DNA of 64,000 nt from JAMXLO01 sp963812075 (GTDB taxonomy: Bacteria; Pseudomonadota; Alphaproteobacteria; Acetobacterales; Acetobacteraceae): positions 1 through 64,000 of the forward strand of contig CAWETN010000017.1 in NCBI GenBank assembly GCA_963812075.1. The letters are read 5' to 3'. A program made the translations under genes and the position numbers. A model generated the notes under the pieces. It was not told where the DNA came from, did no database searches, and saw only the letters and a program-made list of their open reading frames with translations. Each line of letters starts with the position of its first letter. The first letter of the stretch is position 1. Positions 27,778-37,134 of the stretch are shown here, in pieces.

Positions 27778-28350
27778 GTTGAATTCCCTATCTGGACTTC
27801 GGTGGTTAACCTCTTTTCCTCGCCGAGTCGTGAGGCCGGTCGTCGATGCAGCAGGCATTCCGTGCTGTCAAGCAGAGTGGGGTCGTCCGCCTCTGATGCA
27901 GGGGACGGCCCCGGCGAGACCGCAGTGGGTGGCTGGGCAGACCCCGCATGGGGTTGCGTGGCCGCACAGCCGGGAAACAGCCGCGCTGCGGATCGCAGAA
28001 GCGTTGCGTTCCCGGGGGCCTATCGGCCGCCGAACACTGGCAGGGACCCAGCCTCCCATCTCGGTCGCCCGTGCGGTCGTCTATCCGTGGCCACCGCAGA
28101 CGGCCGAACAGGCCGCACGCGGGTCTGCCCGCGCCGCACCCATGCACCAGGACCCGCTGCCGTTCCGCAGCTCCTCGGGAGCCCCAGCGTAATGCTTCAT
28201 CCGCGTTGCCTTGCCTGTTATGAACTGCAGGGGAGGTCACGGGATTAGAAGGCCAGGCCCGTCCTGCCTGGTCACACAGCGAGGATGCCGCGCGCAATGG
28301 AATTGTTCATAGGGCCCGAGCAGCGTGCGTAGCTCACGCCGCGATCGCTC
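27778..28350. other. Gene-free region between divergent glycosyltransferase genes
   Basis: 573 bases between the starts of the fused glycosyltransferase gene (minus) and a GT2 gene (plus). Overlapping open frames are present but have no ribosome binding site or recognisable protein. It probably holds both promoters; I see no clear consensus boxes, terminator or repeat. Confidence 0.5.
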
Positions 28351-29256
28351 ATGAGGATCAGCGTCATCACTGTCTGCTACAACGCGGCTTCAGTCATTGA
28401 GAACTGCCTGCGCAGCGTTGCAGAGCAGACCCATCCCGATGTCGAGCACATCGTGATCGACGGTCATTCCACCGACCGAACGGTGGAAATCGTGCGGGGG
28501 TATCCGCACGTCGCCTCGCTGGTATCCGAACCCGATAGTGGCATTTACGACGCCATGAACAAGGGTCTGGATCATGTCACCGGGGATCACGTGCTATTCC
28601 TTAACGCCGACGACAGGCTGGTGTCGCCGACAGCACTCGCAGGCGCCGTTGCGGCGATCAACCGGGATCCTGGCGGCGATGTCTATTATGGATGGCTGGA
28701 GGTAAGACCAGAGGATGGGACGCCGCACTTGTTCCGCCCGCCGAAACCCGACGAGGCCCCCATACTGATGATCTGTGGCTGCCTGCCGCACCAGTCGACA
28801 CTGGCGCGCCCATCCGTCTTCACCAGAACAGGCCGATTTGACCTACGCTACCGTTATCACGCCGACTACGATTGGTTTCTCAAGGTGCTCGCCGACCCAA
28901 TGATCGATGTCAGGTCGATCGACAAGGTCATTGGCTCCTTTCAGCTTGGGGGTGCCTCGTCGCGACTGGCGGAAGGACAGCCGGAGGTCTATGCAATTCA
29001 GGATCGGTCGGCGCTGTATTCTTCGCCCGAATGGGACAGGCGGCGGATCAAGGCACTGCAAGAGGCGCTCCTTCAGGAGCGGATCGAGACAGCGCGACTC
29101 CGCGACGAAATGCGGGCCCTCCGTGCAGGCGGGCAGAGCGTAGACAGGGATTTGGCGTGGCCGCACTGGTCGCTACGGGCGGTCTGTGTGCGCTACCTTC
29201 CCCTTGCCATGGTTGATGTCCTCCGCCGGGTGCGGAGGTATTGGCCCGCTCCGTGA
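28351..29256 (+). CDS. Glycosyltransferase family 2 protein
   Basis: 301-residue GT-A glycosyltransferase. The N-terminal ISVITVCYNAASVIENCLRS, then IVIDGHSTDRTVEIVR, SEPDSGIYDAMNKGLDHVTG and VLFLNADDRLVSP (DxD-like metal site) match the WcaA/PgaC-like colanic-acid branch; YHADYDWFLKVL is the usual acceptor-side motif. It should add one sugar to a surface glycan. The C-terminal 60 residues contain a short coiled coil (RRRIKALQEALLQERIETAR). The start ATG 28351 lacks a strong Shine-Dalgarno. It points away from the large fusion gene, and the two plus FkbM form a small glycan block. Confidence 0.9.
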   Translation: MRISVITVCYNAASVIENCLRSVAEQTHPDVEHIVIDGHSTDRTVEIVRGYPHVASLVSEPDSGIYDAMNKGLDHVTGDHVLFLNADDRLVSPTALAGAVAAINRDPGGDVYYGWLEVRPEDGTPHLFRPPKPDEAPILMICGCLPHQSTLARPSVFTRTGRFDLRYRYHADYDWFLKVLADPMIDVRSIDKVIGSFQLGGASSRLAEGQPEVYAIQDRSALYSSPEWDRRRIKALQEALLQERIETARLRDEMRALRAGGQSVDRDLAWPHWSLRAVCVRYLPLAMVDVLRRVRRYWPAP

Positions 29257-29310
29257 CACCCTCGGTGGCCGGATTGTCGCGCTCATTGGTCGGCGAACTC
29301 CCTTTGGGAA

Positions 29311-30045
29311 ATGCCCATGCCGGACTCCTGTCTCTCGCGCCGGACGCTGCTCGCAGCCATCCCCGCCGCAATGTCGCTGCATGCGTCCCGCGCAAGCGCG
29401 GAACCGGGCTGGGACGTGCAACCGGAAATCAGAGCGACCGAGACGGTTGCCGCCGCGGCCGATCTGCTGCCGGGACCGCACTACGACCTCGGCCCGAGCG
29501 TCACGACCATTCGCCTATCAGAACCGCTATACGATCACCTCCGCCGACTACGGGCCCTTCACCGCGCCGTGTGACGCCAGGCTGCGCCGCCTGATCCGCG
29601 AGATCGGCGCCATTGCGCAACTCCAGGCGATGCAGGAGACCGACGCCTTCAAGAAGGCGGCACTGGAGGCCGGCAAATCCCCGTTCCGGGCCGCCCGGAG
29701 CCTGATCGACGACCCGGTCGGCACGCTGTCCGCCATCCCCGAGGGGATCAGCAGCATATTCGACCGCGCGAGCGAGCAGATCCGTCGCTCCGGCCGCAGT
29801 CGGCACGAGGACGGCGCGGCCAAGTCGCTCCTCGCCGTGTCCGCTACAAGCGGGAACTCGCCGCGAAACTCGGCGTGGACGTCTATTCCAGCAACGAGGC
29901 CCTGCAGAAGGAATTGAACCGCTTGGCCTGGGCCTCGGCCGCCAGCAATCTGGCGCTGGGCGCCCTGTCGATGGCGACCGGCGCGCTCGCCCTGCAGGTC
30001 GCGAGCGACGTGCAGCTCCTGGAGCAGGCGCGCAACCTTGTCTAA
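29311..30045 (+). pseudogene. Tat-signal hypothetical protein, frameshifted and truncated
   Basis: Three frames in succession give one protein-like sequence. Frame one starts with a twin-arginine-like signal, SRRTLLAAIPAAMSLHASRA, and continues to LLPGPHYDLGPSV; frame two, PFAYQNRYTITSADYGPFTA through DDPVGTLSAIPEGISSIFDR; frame three, YKRELAAKLGVDVYSSNEAL to QVASDVQLLEQARNLV and TAA. The breaks are near 29508 (one base too many) and near 29835-29842 (one too few), leaving 735 bases, in frame overall. I recognise it as a widespread but uncharacterised alphaproteobacterial exported family; relatives are longer, so the C-terminus is also missing. Two breaks plus truncation favour a true pseudogene over sequencing error. 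Confidence 0.65.
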
Positions 30046-30136
30046 TCGACACCTCCGAGCGAGTTGTCGAAGCGCAAAGCTGGGGCTGGCGCTCATGCGG
30101 CGATGCGGCGCACGACTTCCGCTGCTCGATTGAACC

Positions 30137-31036
30137 TCACGCCCACCCGGCCAGGAGCGCCAGGCCGACCGCCAGCCCCGCCTCCCGGTTCTCCTTGAAG
30201 AGATGCAAGCATAGCGCCGGGTCGTTTATGTCCAGCGACACGACCTGTCGCCCGAGCAGCACCGCCGGCAAGGCGAGCGCCAGGTAGAACCATCCGCCGA
30301 GCCCGGCCAGCGACCCGGCCAGCCCGAGCAGCAGCACCATGCCGCCATAGCAGGCCGCCAGGAACGGCGCAGTCCGCTCGCCGAACAGCCGCGCGGTGGA
30401 CTTCACCCCGACCAGCGCATCGTCCTCGCGGTCCTGGTGCGCGTAGATCGTGTCGAACCCGAGGTCCCAGAGGATCGCCGCGCCATACAGCGCCAGGCCG
30501 GCCGCATCCAGCCGCCCCGCGCCGGCGACGTAGCCCAACGGCGCGCCGAAGCCAAAGGTGACGCCCATCACCAGCTGCGGCCACCATGTCACCCGCTTCG
30601 CCAGCGGGTACAGCCCGACCAGCAGCAGCGACGCTGCGCCCAGCACCTGCGCCAGCGGGTTCAGTTGCAGCAGGATCGCCAGCCCCACCAACAGCAATGC
30701 GGCCAGGAACACCAGCGCCTGGCGCGGACGCAGCGTCCCCGAGGCGAGCGGCCGGCCCGCAGTGCGCGCCACCATCCGATCGATGTCGCGGTCCCAAAGA
30801 TCGTTCACCACGCAGCCCGCCGCGCGCATGACCAGCGCCCCGACGGCGAACAGCACGATCAGCCGCACCGCCTCGCGCGGCGGCGCGCCCGAAAGCAGGA
30901 TGCCCCACAGTCCCGGCAGGAACAGCAACCAGACGCCGATCGGCCGATCCACCCGTGCCAGCAGCAGATAGGGCAGCCAAGGCCGCGGCAGCCTCGCCAC
31001 CCAACCGGTCGCCGCGATATCCGTGTGCGCCTGCAT
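30137..31036 (-). CDS. ubiA: 4-hydroxybenzoate polyprenyltransferase UbiA
   Basis: About 299 residues, multi-pass inner membrane protein. The first Asp-rich prenyl-diphosphate site is GCVVNDLWDRDIDRMVARTA and the second is FDTIYAHQDREDDALVGVKS, both diagnostic of UbiA, which attaches the polyprenyl tail to 4-hydroxybenzoate in ubiquinone synthesis. Helices such as LLLARVDRPIGVWLLFLPG and WWPQLVMGVTFGFGAPLGY fit the family. An ATG at 31060 would add eight residues and overlap the rsmE start; I prefer ATG 31036, though neither has a good Shine-Dalgarno. Divergent from rsmE with at most 22 bases between. Confidence 0.93.
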   Translation of the reverse strand: MQAHTDIAATGWVARLPRPWLPYLLLARVDRPIGVWLLFLPGLWGILLSGAPPREAVRLIVLFAVGALVMRAAGCVVNDLWDRDIDRMVARTAGRPLASGTLRPRQALVFLAALLLVGLAILLQLNPLAQVLGAASLLLVGLYPLAKRVTWWPQLVMGVTFGFGAPLGYVAGAGRLDAAGLALYGAAILWDLGFDTIYAHQDREDDALVGVKSTARLFGERTAPFLAACYGGMVLLLGLAGSLAGLGGWFYLALALPAVLLGRQVVSLDINDPALCLHLFKENREAGLAVGLALLAGWA

Positions 31037-31058
31037 CCCTGCTACTGTGCCGGCTGCC

Positions 31059-31766
31059 ATGACCGGGTCAATCCGCCTTTATGTCGCGGACACACTGTCC
31101 CCAGGCGGCATCGTCGCCGCCACGCGGGGCCAGGCGCATTACCTTGCGACCGTCATGCGCCGCGGGCCGGGCGCGACGGTCCTGCTGTTCAACGGCCGCG
31201 AAGGCGAGTTCCTCGCCAGGATCGAGACCATCGGCCGCGATGGCGCAGCCCTGCGCGTGCAACGGTCCACCCGCAGCCAGGCGCCGGAGCCCGACCTCTG
31301 GCTGGTGTTCGCCCTGCTGAAGCGGGACGCCACCGATCTCGTCGTGCAGAAGGCGACGGAACTGGGCGTCTCCGCGCTACTTCCGGTGATCACCGCGCGC
31401 AGCAACACCCACCGGATAAACGCCGACCGTCTCGCTGCGATCGCCACCGAGGCTGCGGAGCAGTCCGAACGCCTGACAGTGCCGGCGCTGAGCGCTGCAC
31501 GGCCGCTCGCCGACCTGCTGCGCGACTGGCCACCCGGCCGCCGCCTGTTCGCCGCCGTCGAGCGCAGCGATGCGCCGCCGCCGGCCGCCGCGGCCGGTCC
31601 GCGCGCCCTGCTGGTCGGTCCGGAGGGCGGCTTCTCGCCAGATGAACTTGAAGCAATGCGGGCGCATCCCTTTGTAGCTACCGCATCCCTTGGTCCGCGC
31701 ATCCTGCGGGCCGAGACCGCCTGCATCGCCGGGCTGGCATTGTTGCAGGGGGCGGACTGCCGCTAG
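31059..31766 (+). CDS. rsmE: 16S rRNA m3U1498 methyltransferase RsmE
   Basis: 235-residue SPOUT-fold methyltransferase that makes N3-methyluridine at position 1498 of 16S rRNA. The N-terminal PUA-like region (HYLATVMRRGPGATVLLFNG) precedes the SPOUT knot, with LLKRDATDLVVQKATELGVS, ITARSNTH, RALLVGPEGGFSPDELEAM and SLGPRILRAETACIAGLALL, the trefoil-knot SAM-binding signature. Normal length. The start ATG at 31059 overlaps the antisense upstream ATG of ubiA, and the gshA gene follows 37 bases after the stop on the same strand. Confidence 0.95.
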   Translation: MTGSIRLYVADTLSPGGIVAATRGQAHYLATVMRRGPGATVLLFNGREGEFLARIETIGRDGAALRVQRSTRSQAPEPDLWLVFALLKRDATDLVVQKATELGVSALLPVITARSNTHRINADRLAAIATEAAEQSERLTVPALSAARPLADLLRDWPPGRRLFAAVERSDAPPPAAAAGPRALLVGPEGGFSPDELEAMRAHPFVATASLGPRILRAETACIAGLALLQGADCR

Positions 31767-31803
31767 AACCGATGAAACTGAACCCGTCACGCCTGGGAAG
31801 AGC

Positions 31804-33186
31804 ATGTCCAACCCCGGAGACGCCGATTCGACGCCGATCACTTCGCTGAAGCAGCTTGCCGACCACCTTGCGGTCGGCTGCAAGCCGCCGTCGCAGTTCC
31901 GCCTGGGCACCGAGCACGAGAAGTTCGGCTTCCGGCTCGCCGATCTCGCCACCCCGCCCTACGAGCCGGCGGACGGGCAGCCCGGCTCGATCCGCGACCT
32001 GCTGCAGGGCCTGCAGCGCCGCTTCGGCGGCACTCCGATCACCGACGCCGACAAGATCATCGGACTGAAGCAGGGCGACGCGGCGATCTCGCTGGAGCCC
32101 GCCGGACAGCTGGAGCTGTCCGGTGCTCCGGTGGAGACGCTGCACGACACCATGGCCGAGTTGGAGGCGCACTACGACCAGGTGCGCAGCGTGTCGCACG
32201 ACCTGGACCTCGGTTTCATGCCCTTGGGCTTCCACCCTCTCGGCACGCGCGCCCAGATGCCGTGGATGCCGAAGAGCCGCTACGCCATCATGCGCCGCTA
32301 CATGCCGCAGGTGGGCACGCTCGGCCTCGACATGATGACGCGCACCTGCACCGTCCAGGTCAACCTGGACTATGCCTCCGAGCAGGACATGCTGCGCAAG
32401 CTGCGCGTCTCGCTGCTGCTGCAGCCGCTGGCCACTGCGCTGTTCGCCAACTCGCCGTTTGCCGAGGGCCGGCCGACCGGCTTCCTGTCGTATCGCGCCC
32501 ATGTCTGGACCGACACCGACAACGACCGGTCCGGCATTCCGCGGGTCATGCTCGAGCCCGGCTTCGGCTTCGAGCGCTACGTCGAATGGCTGGTGAACCA
32601 CGTGCCGATGTACTTCGTCTACCGCGATGGCCGGTACACCGACGTTGCCGGCGCCTCGTTCCGCGACTTCATGGCGGGGCGGCTGCACAACCTGGCGGGA
32701 GTCACCGCGACGGTCGGCGACTTCGCCGATCACATCACCACGGTATTCACGGATGTGAGGATCAAGCGCTTCCTGGAGATGCGCGGCGCCGATGCGGGCC
32801 GCGCCGACATGATGGTGGCGCAGTCGGCGTTCTGGGTCGGCCTGCTGTACGACGACGCGGCGCTCGCCGCGGCCGAGGCGCTGGTGCGCGACGCCACGTG
32901 GGAGGACGCGATGGCCTTGCGCGCCGATGTGCCGCGGGAGGGGCTTGCCGCCTCCTGGCGTGGCGGCAGCCTCCGCGACCTCGCCCGCGACGCCATAGCA
33001 ATTTCCCGCGATGGATTGCATGCGAGGGGCCACCGCAACAGCATGGGGGCCGACGAGGCAATCTACCTCAATCCATTGGAGGCGATCGCCGCCGGCGAAC
33101 CGACCCAGGCAGAGTATTGGCTGGCGCGCTATCATCAGGCATGGCAGGGTGACGTTCGGGGAATATTCCGCGACGCGGCCATCTGA
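31804..33186 (+). CDS. gshA: Glutamate-cysteine ligase
   Basis: 460-residue ATP-dependent ligase for the first step of glutathione synthesis. It belongs to the alphaproteobacterial/plant-type GCS2-like class: FRLGTEHEKFGFRLADL (nucleotide/metal-binding start), LKQGDAAISLEPAGQLELSG, MPWMPKSRYAIMRRYMPQVG, MTRTCTVQVNLDYASEQDML and SYRAHVWTDTDNDRSGIPRV. Length is normal for this class. The start ATG 31804 is preceded by GGGAAGAGC. It sits 37 bases behind rsmE and is probably co-transcribed. No gshB is present in the window. Confidence 0.95.
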   Translation: MSNPGDADSTPITSLKQLADHLAVGCKPPSQFRLGTEHEKFGFRLADLATPPYEPADGQPGSIRDLLQGLQRRFGGTPITDADKIIGLKQGDAAISLEPAGQLELSGAPVETLHDTMAELEAHYDQVRSVSHDLDLGFMPLGFHPLGTRAQMPWMPKSRYAIMRRYMPQVGTLGLDMMTRTCTVQVNLDYASEQDMLRKLRVSLLLQPLATALFANSPFAEGRPTGFLSYRAHVWTDTDNDRSGIPRVMLEPGFGFERYVEWLVNHVPMYFVYRDGRYTDVAGASFRDFMAGRLHNLAGVTATVGDFADHITTVFTDVRIKRFLEMRGADAGRADMMVAQSAFWVGLLYDDAALAAAEALVRDATWEDAMALRADVPREGLAASWRGGSLRDLARDAIAISRDGLHARGHRNSMGADEAIYLNPLEAIAAGEPTQAEYWLARYHQAWQGDVRGIFRDAAI

Positions 33187-33233
33187 GAGGGTATTATGCG
33201 TGATATGGGATTGGATATTGCACTGACAACACA

Positions 33234-35351
33234 ATGATGGCCGGAACAACGCATCGGCCCTCGGCTCACATGACCCCGCCGCACACTGCGGGACAGGCGC
33301 TGGTGCGCCTGCGGCTCATCGGGCAGATGGCGGCGTGGACCCAGACGGGCGAAAGCCTGCTGCCCTCGGGACGCAAGACCCGGGCACTGCTCGCGGTGAT
33401 CGCCCTTTCGTCGCCTCGGCCGGCGCTGCGCGGCCGCCTGGCCGAGCTGCTCTGGAGCCGCCGGCCGGAGGAACAGGCCCGCGCGTCGCTGCGCCAGGAG
33501 ATTCACCGTCTGCTCGAGGCGCTGTCACCCGTGGGCGCCGAGGTCCTGACGGTGACCCGGGATCACATCTCCCTCCGAGCGGGTACCTTCTGGGTCGACG
33601 TGGAGGAGGTGCTGCAGGCGAGTACGGCGCAGCCGGCGTCGCTGACCATGCTGGACGGCGAGCTGCTGGAGGATCTCGACGGCATCGACCCGACATTCGA
33701 CGCCTGGCTGAACACCGAGCGCGAACGGGTGCGCGACCGCGCCCGCTCGGTGGCCGAAGCCCTGCTGCGCGAACAGGAGGATCCCGAGACACTGATTCCG
33801 GCCGCCCAGCGGCTGCTGCAGATCGATCGGGCGCACGAAGGCGCCTGGCGGGCCATGATGCGGGCGCACGCGGCGCGCGGGGAGCGCGGCATGGCGATCC
33901 AGGCCTACGACCGCTGCCGCGCCGTGCTGGCCGATCTGCTGGACACCTCGCCCTCCGCTGAGACCCAGAGGCTGCTGGCGGAGATCCGCGGGCCCTCGGG
34001 CGCTCGCCAGGCCCAGCGACCGCCAGCACCACCGCCCGAGCCGGTCGCATCCAGGCAGGAGGCGTCGCCACGCGCGGAGGCACCACGGCGGGATACCCAC
34101 CCCGGCCGCGGCGGGCCACATGTCGGTGTGATCCCGCTGCAACTCGTCGGCACGACCGAGGAAGAGGCGCAGCTTGCGCAGGGCCTCGCGGAGGAAATCA
34201 CCACGGCGCTGGCCCGCTTCCGTTGGATGGTCGTCGTCGCCTCCAATTCGCTGGCGCGCTTTGCCGCCGGCACGCGCGACGAGACCGCGATCCGCCAGAC
34301 GTTCGGCATCGACTACCTGCTCGACGGCACCATCCTGCGGGTGCAGGACCAACTGCGCATCACGCTTCGCCTGCTCGACCTGCGTGCCGGCGCCCAGGTC
34401 GTCTGGGCGAAGCGGTTCGATCGCCGGTCGAACGACCCGCTGTCGCTGCAGGACGAGATCGCGCAGCAAGTCGTGGCGCAGATCGATGCCGAGATCATCC
34501 GGGTCGAGGCTCGGCGCAGCGCCACCGGTGATCCAGAGGCGGCTTCCGCCTACGACCTCATGTTGCGGGCGCTGCCGCTGATCGGGCGGCTGGAGCGCGA
34601 GCCCTTCATGCGGGCCGGCGAGTTCCTGCTCAACGCGATGGAACTGGAGCCCGACAGCGCAGCTCCCTACGCGTGGTACGCGTTCTGGCAGTTGCTGCTG
34701 GTGAGCCAGGACTGGGCGGATGATACGTCCATGGCCATCGAGGCGGCAGGCCATCACGGCGAGCGCGCAATGGTGCTGGATCCGTTCGGCGCCCGCGGCC
34801 TGACCATCGCCGGCCATGTGCGGGCGCTCCTGCAGCACCGGCCGCGGGAAGCGCTGGCGCTGCACGAACGGGCACTCTCGCTCAATCCGAACCTTGCCAT
34901 CGCGTGGGCGCTGTCGGCGAAGGCGCACGCCTATATGGGCGATGCCGAAGAGTTGCGGCGACGCATGGATCACTACAAGCGATTGTCGCCGCTCGATCCG
35001 TATGCCTTCTTCCTGGACGGCGGCTTCATCCTCGCGCCGCTGCTGCAGCGCGACCACGAGGCCGCCGCTATTGCGGGACGCGTCGCGAGCGAACTGCATC
35101 CGTCATTCTCGGCGACCTACAAGCCGTATCTCGCGGCGCTCGGCCACCTCGGAGATGAACACGAAGCCGCGGCGGTACGCCGGCGCTTGCTGGCGCTCGA
35201 ACCGCATTTCAGCGTGGCGCGCTTCATCGCGACTGCGCCGTTCGAGCGCGAGGACGACCGCGAGCACTACGCCGAGGGGCTGCGCCTGGCCGGCGTGCCG
35301 GAACGCGATGGCGGAGCCGGTGCATTGGCGGTGCTCGCGGGGCGCCACTGA
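33234..35351 (+). CDS. BTAD (SARP-like) regulator with TolB-like and TPR region
   Basis: 705 residues. The N-terminus (about 25-100) looks like an OmpR-type winged helix (LLPSGRKTRALLAVIALSSP, RGRLAELLWSRRPEEQARAS), followed by a bacterial transcriptional activation domain (about 105-250, helices including AHEGAWRAMMRAHAARGERG). A Pro/Arg linker leads to a FlgO/TolB-like domain (about 300-420: VIPLQLVGTTEEEAQLAQGL, IDYLLDGTILRVQDQLRITL), and the rest is TPR-like (ALALHERALSLNPNLAIAWA). This is the architecture of SARP/AfsR-like and CadC-like regulators. It lacks the NB-ARC ATPase of AfsR. No adjacent target cluster is obvious; the gene ends 22 bases from a convergent hypothetical gene. Start uncertain (33234 or 33270). 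Confidence 0.82.
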   Translation: MMAGTTHRPSAHMTPPHTAGQALVRLRLIGQMAAWTQTGESLLPSGRKTRALLAVIALSSPRPALRGRLAELLWSRRPEEQARASLRQEIHRLLEALSPVGAEVLTVTRDHISLRAGTFWVDVEEVLQASTAQPASLTMLDGELLEDLDGIDPTFDAWLNTERERVRDRARSVAEALLREQEDPETLIPAAQRLLQIDRAHEGAWRAMMRAHAARGERGMAIQAYDRCRAVLADLLDTSPSAETQRLLAEIRGPSGARQAQRPPAPPPEPVASRQEASPRAEAPRRDTHPGRGGPHVGVIPLQLVGTTEEEAQLAQGLAEEITTALARFRWMVVVASNSLARFAAGTRDETAIRQTFGIDYLLDGTILRVQDQLRITLRLLDLRAGAQVVWAKRFDRRSNDPLSLQDEIAQQVVAQIDAEIIRVEARRSATGDPEAASAYDLMLRALPLIGRLEREPFMRAGEFLLNAMELEPDSAAPYAWYAFWQLLLVSQDWADDTSMAIEAAGHHGERAMVLDPFGARGLTIAGHVRALLQHRPREALALHERALSLNPNLAIAWALSAKAHAYMGDAEELRRRMDHYKRLSPLDPYAFFLDGGFILAPLLQRDHEAAAIAGRVASELHPSFSATYKPYLAALGHLGDEHEAAAVRRRLLALEPHFSVARFIATAPFEREDDREHYAEGLRLAGVPERDGGAGALAVLAGRH

Positions 35352-35373
35352 TCTCCCAGGCGGTGGCTCCGGC

Positions 35374-35805
35374 TTATAGCCGCGGCTGGCCCCCGCCCGT
35401 CGCGTAGATGGCCGGAACCGATTGCGGCATCGGTAGCTCCATGCCCGGCATGTGCGGCGCATGGCAGCCTCCGCTCCGCCGCCTGTGGACCATCCGGGCA
35501 AGCCTGAGCGGTGACACGAATTGGTCGGCGATGGCACTGCGAGGCGTTTTTGACAGCGCCTCCCTGGCGTGCCGCGCCGCAATGGAGCGCCTGCCGATCG
35601 CCGCCAGTTCTTCAGGATGAAGATCCAGGAAATCGCCGACGAGGGCGCGGGATTCACCCCAGACACCCGTGCGGGTGAAGAACGCCACCGCTTCGGCGAA
35701 AGCCACAGACCCGATGGGCTGGGACTCGATGTCCTCGAGCGCCTGGAGCACCACCGAGCACCAGAGACCACGATGGTTGGGACGAGTTCTGCTCGGCTCC
35801 GGCAT
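35374..35805 (-). CDS. Hypothetical protein (143 residues)
   Basis: Predicted soluble protein with a helical core (CSVVLQALEDIESQPIGSVA, FAEAVAFFTRTGVWGESRAL, VGDFLDLHPEELAAIGRRSI) and a proline/glycine-rich tail. The ATG at 35805 is preceded by GGAGGG at about 5 bases, a strong translation signal. I do not recognise a characterised family, though the motif FTRxGVWxESRAxVxDFLDLHPE reads like a conserved domain. It converges on the BTAD regulator gene. Confidence 0.65.
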   Translation of the reverse strand: MPEPSRTRPNHRGLWCSVVLQALEDIESQPIGSVAFAEAVAFFTRTGVWGESRALVGDFLDLHPEELAAIGRRSIAARHAREALSKTPRSAIADQFVSPLRLARMVHRRRSGGCHAPHMPGMELPMPQSVPAIYATGGGQPRL

Positions 35806-35974
35806 GGCACCCTCCGCTGGTTTCGTCTCTGACTATCGAGGGGCGGTTGCCAATCCGCATTGATCTGCATCAACCGTCATTGCCACGTTATGTCCTGGTG
35901 CGGTGGCGCAGCGTTGGGGTGACAAGCCGCAGCGGCGAGGCCTATCGTCGCGCGATGCTGAAAGGGCCGTGCCG

Positions 35975-37123
35975 ATGATGCAGCAGGCATTCCGCTTCGA
36001 TCCTGTCGAACTGCCTCCGGCTGCAAAGGCGTTCCGCAAGGAGGTGCGGGCATTTCTCGAAGCGAGCCACGCTTCACTCGGCAACCGTCGCGACCACGAC
36101 CAGGCGTTCAGCCGCAAGATGGCGGAGCGGGGCTGGATCGGCATGACCTGGCCGAAGCAGTATGGCGGCTCCGAGCGCACTGCATTCGAACGCTACGTGA
36201 TGATCGAGGAGATGCTGGCCGCCGGCGCGCCCGTGGGCTTCCACTGGACCGCCGATCGGCAGAGCGGGCCGAACATCCTGCGCTACGGCACCGAGGAGCA
36301 GAAGGACTGGTTCCTGCCGCGCATCGCGCGAGCGGAACTGTCGTTCTGCATCGGCATGAGCGAGCCGGACTCTGGCTCCGACCTTGCCGGCACGCGCACG
36401 CGCGCGGTGAAGGTCGATGGCGGCTTCCGCATTAACGGCAGCAAGCTGTGGACGTCGAACGCGCACCGCGCCGACTACATGATCCTGTTCTGCAAAATGG
36501 CGGGCGAGGGCCAGGAGGAGGTGGATCGCCACGCCGGAGCGACACAGTTCCTGGTGGACCTGAAGAACTCGCCCGGCATCGAGATCCGGCCGGTGATCAA
36601 CCTGCTGGGCGAGCATCACTTCAACCAGCTGTTCCTCACCGACCTGTTCGTGCCTGACAGCCGGCTGTTCGGCGAGATCGGCAACGGCTGGCGCCAAGTC
36701 TCCAGCGAACTCGCGTTCGAGCGCAGCGGGCCGGACCGCTTCCTGGTGCTGTTCAGGCTGCTGACCGAAATGGTGCGCGTCGCCGGACCTGACCCCGATC
36801 GCGCGACCGCCGCAGCGCTGGGGCGACTGGTGTCGCAGCTCGCCACACTGCGGCGCATGTCGCTGTCGATTGCCGGGATGCTGCAGGAGGGTCTGCAACC
36901 GCTGAGCGAGGCCGCCGTCACCAAGGACCTCGGCACGCGCTACGAGCAGGACCTGCCGGTGATCGCGCGGCAATTGTTCCCGGCCGAGCCGGAGCTGGAC
37001 GCCGTCGATACCTACGTATCCATGCTGGCCCGCGCCACGATGAACGCGCCCAGGCTCTCCATCCAGGGCGGCACACGCGAGATCCTGCGCGGCATCATCG
37101 CCCGCGGCCTCGGGCTACGCTGA
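35975..37123 (+). CDS. Acyl-CoA dehydrogenase
   Basis: 382-residue FAD-dependent dehydrogenase. The order of motifs is standard: N-terminal helical domain (AFRKEVRAFLEASHASLGNR), FCIGMSEPDSGSDLAGTRTR (FAD/substrate binding), INGSKLWTSNAHRADYMILF, and the C-terminal helical part ending RLSIQGGTREILRGIIARGL. It introduces an alpha-beta double bond into an acyl-CoA and passes electrons to ETF. Substrate unknown. The ATG 35975 (or 35978) has AAGGG upstream. The second acyl-CoA dehydrogenase starts 11 bases downstream, so they are an operon and may form a heteromeric enzyme, as in steroid or aromatic-ring degradation pairs. Confidence 0.92.
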   Translation: MMQQAFRFDPVELPPAAKAFRKEVRAFLEASHASLGNRRDHDQAFSRKMAERGWIGMTWPKQYGGSERTAFERYVMIEEMLAAGAPVGFHWTADRQSGPNILRYGTEEQKDWFLPRIARAELSFCIGMSEPDSGSDLAGTRTRAVKVDGGFRINGSKLWTSNAHRADYMILFCKMAGEGQEEVDRHAGATQFLVDLKNSPGIEIRPVINLLGEHHFNQLFLTDLFVPDSRLFGEIGNGWRQVSSELAFERSGPDRFLVLFRLLTEMVRVAGPDPDRATAAALGRLVSQLATLRRMSLSIAGMLQEGLQPLSEAAVTKDLGTRYEQDLPVIARQLFPAEPELDAVDTYVSMLARATMNAPRLSIQGGTREILRGIIARGLGLR

Positions 37124-37134
37124 GGGAGGCGGAC

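Noticed and set aside
27778..28350. Open frames in the gap between glycosyltransferases
   Set aside because: Overlapping frames on both strands, no ribosome binding site, and no protein resemblance.
27845..35995. 18-base match (GATGCAGCAGGCATTCCG) near 27845 and 35978
   Set aside because: Short and not extended on either side; likely chance in high-GC DNA, one copy being coding sequence of acyl-CoA dehydrogenase.
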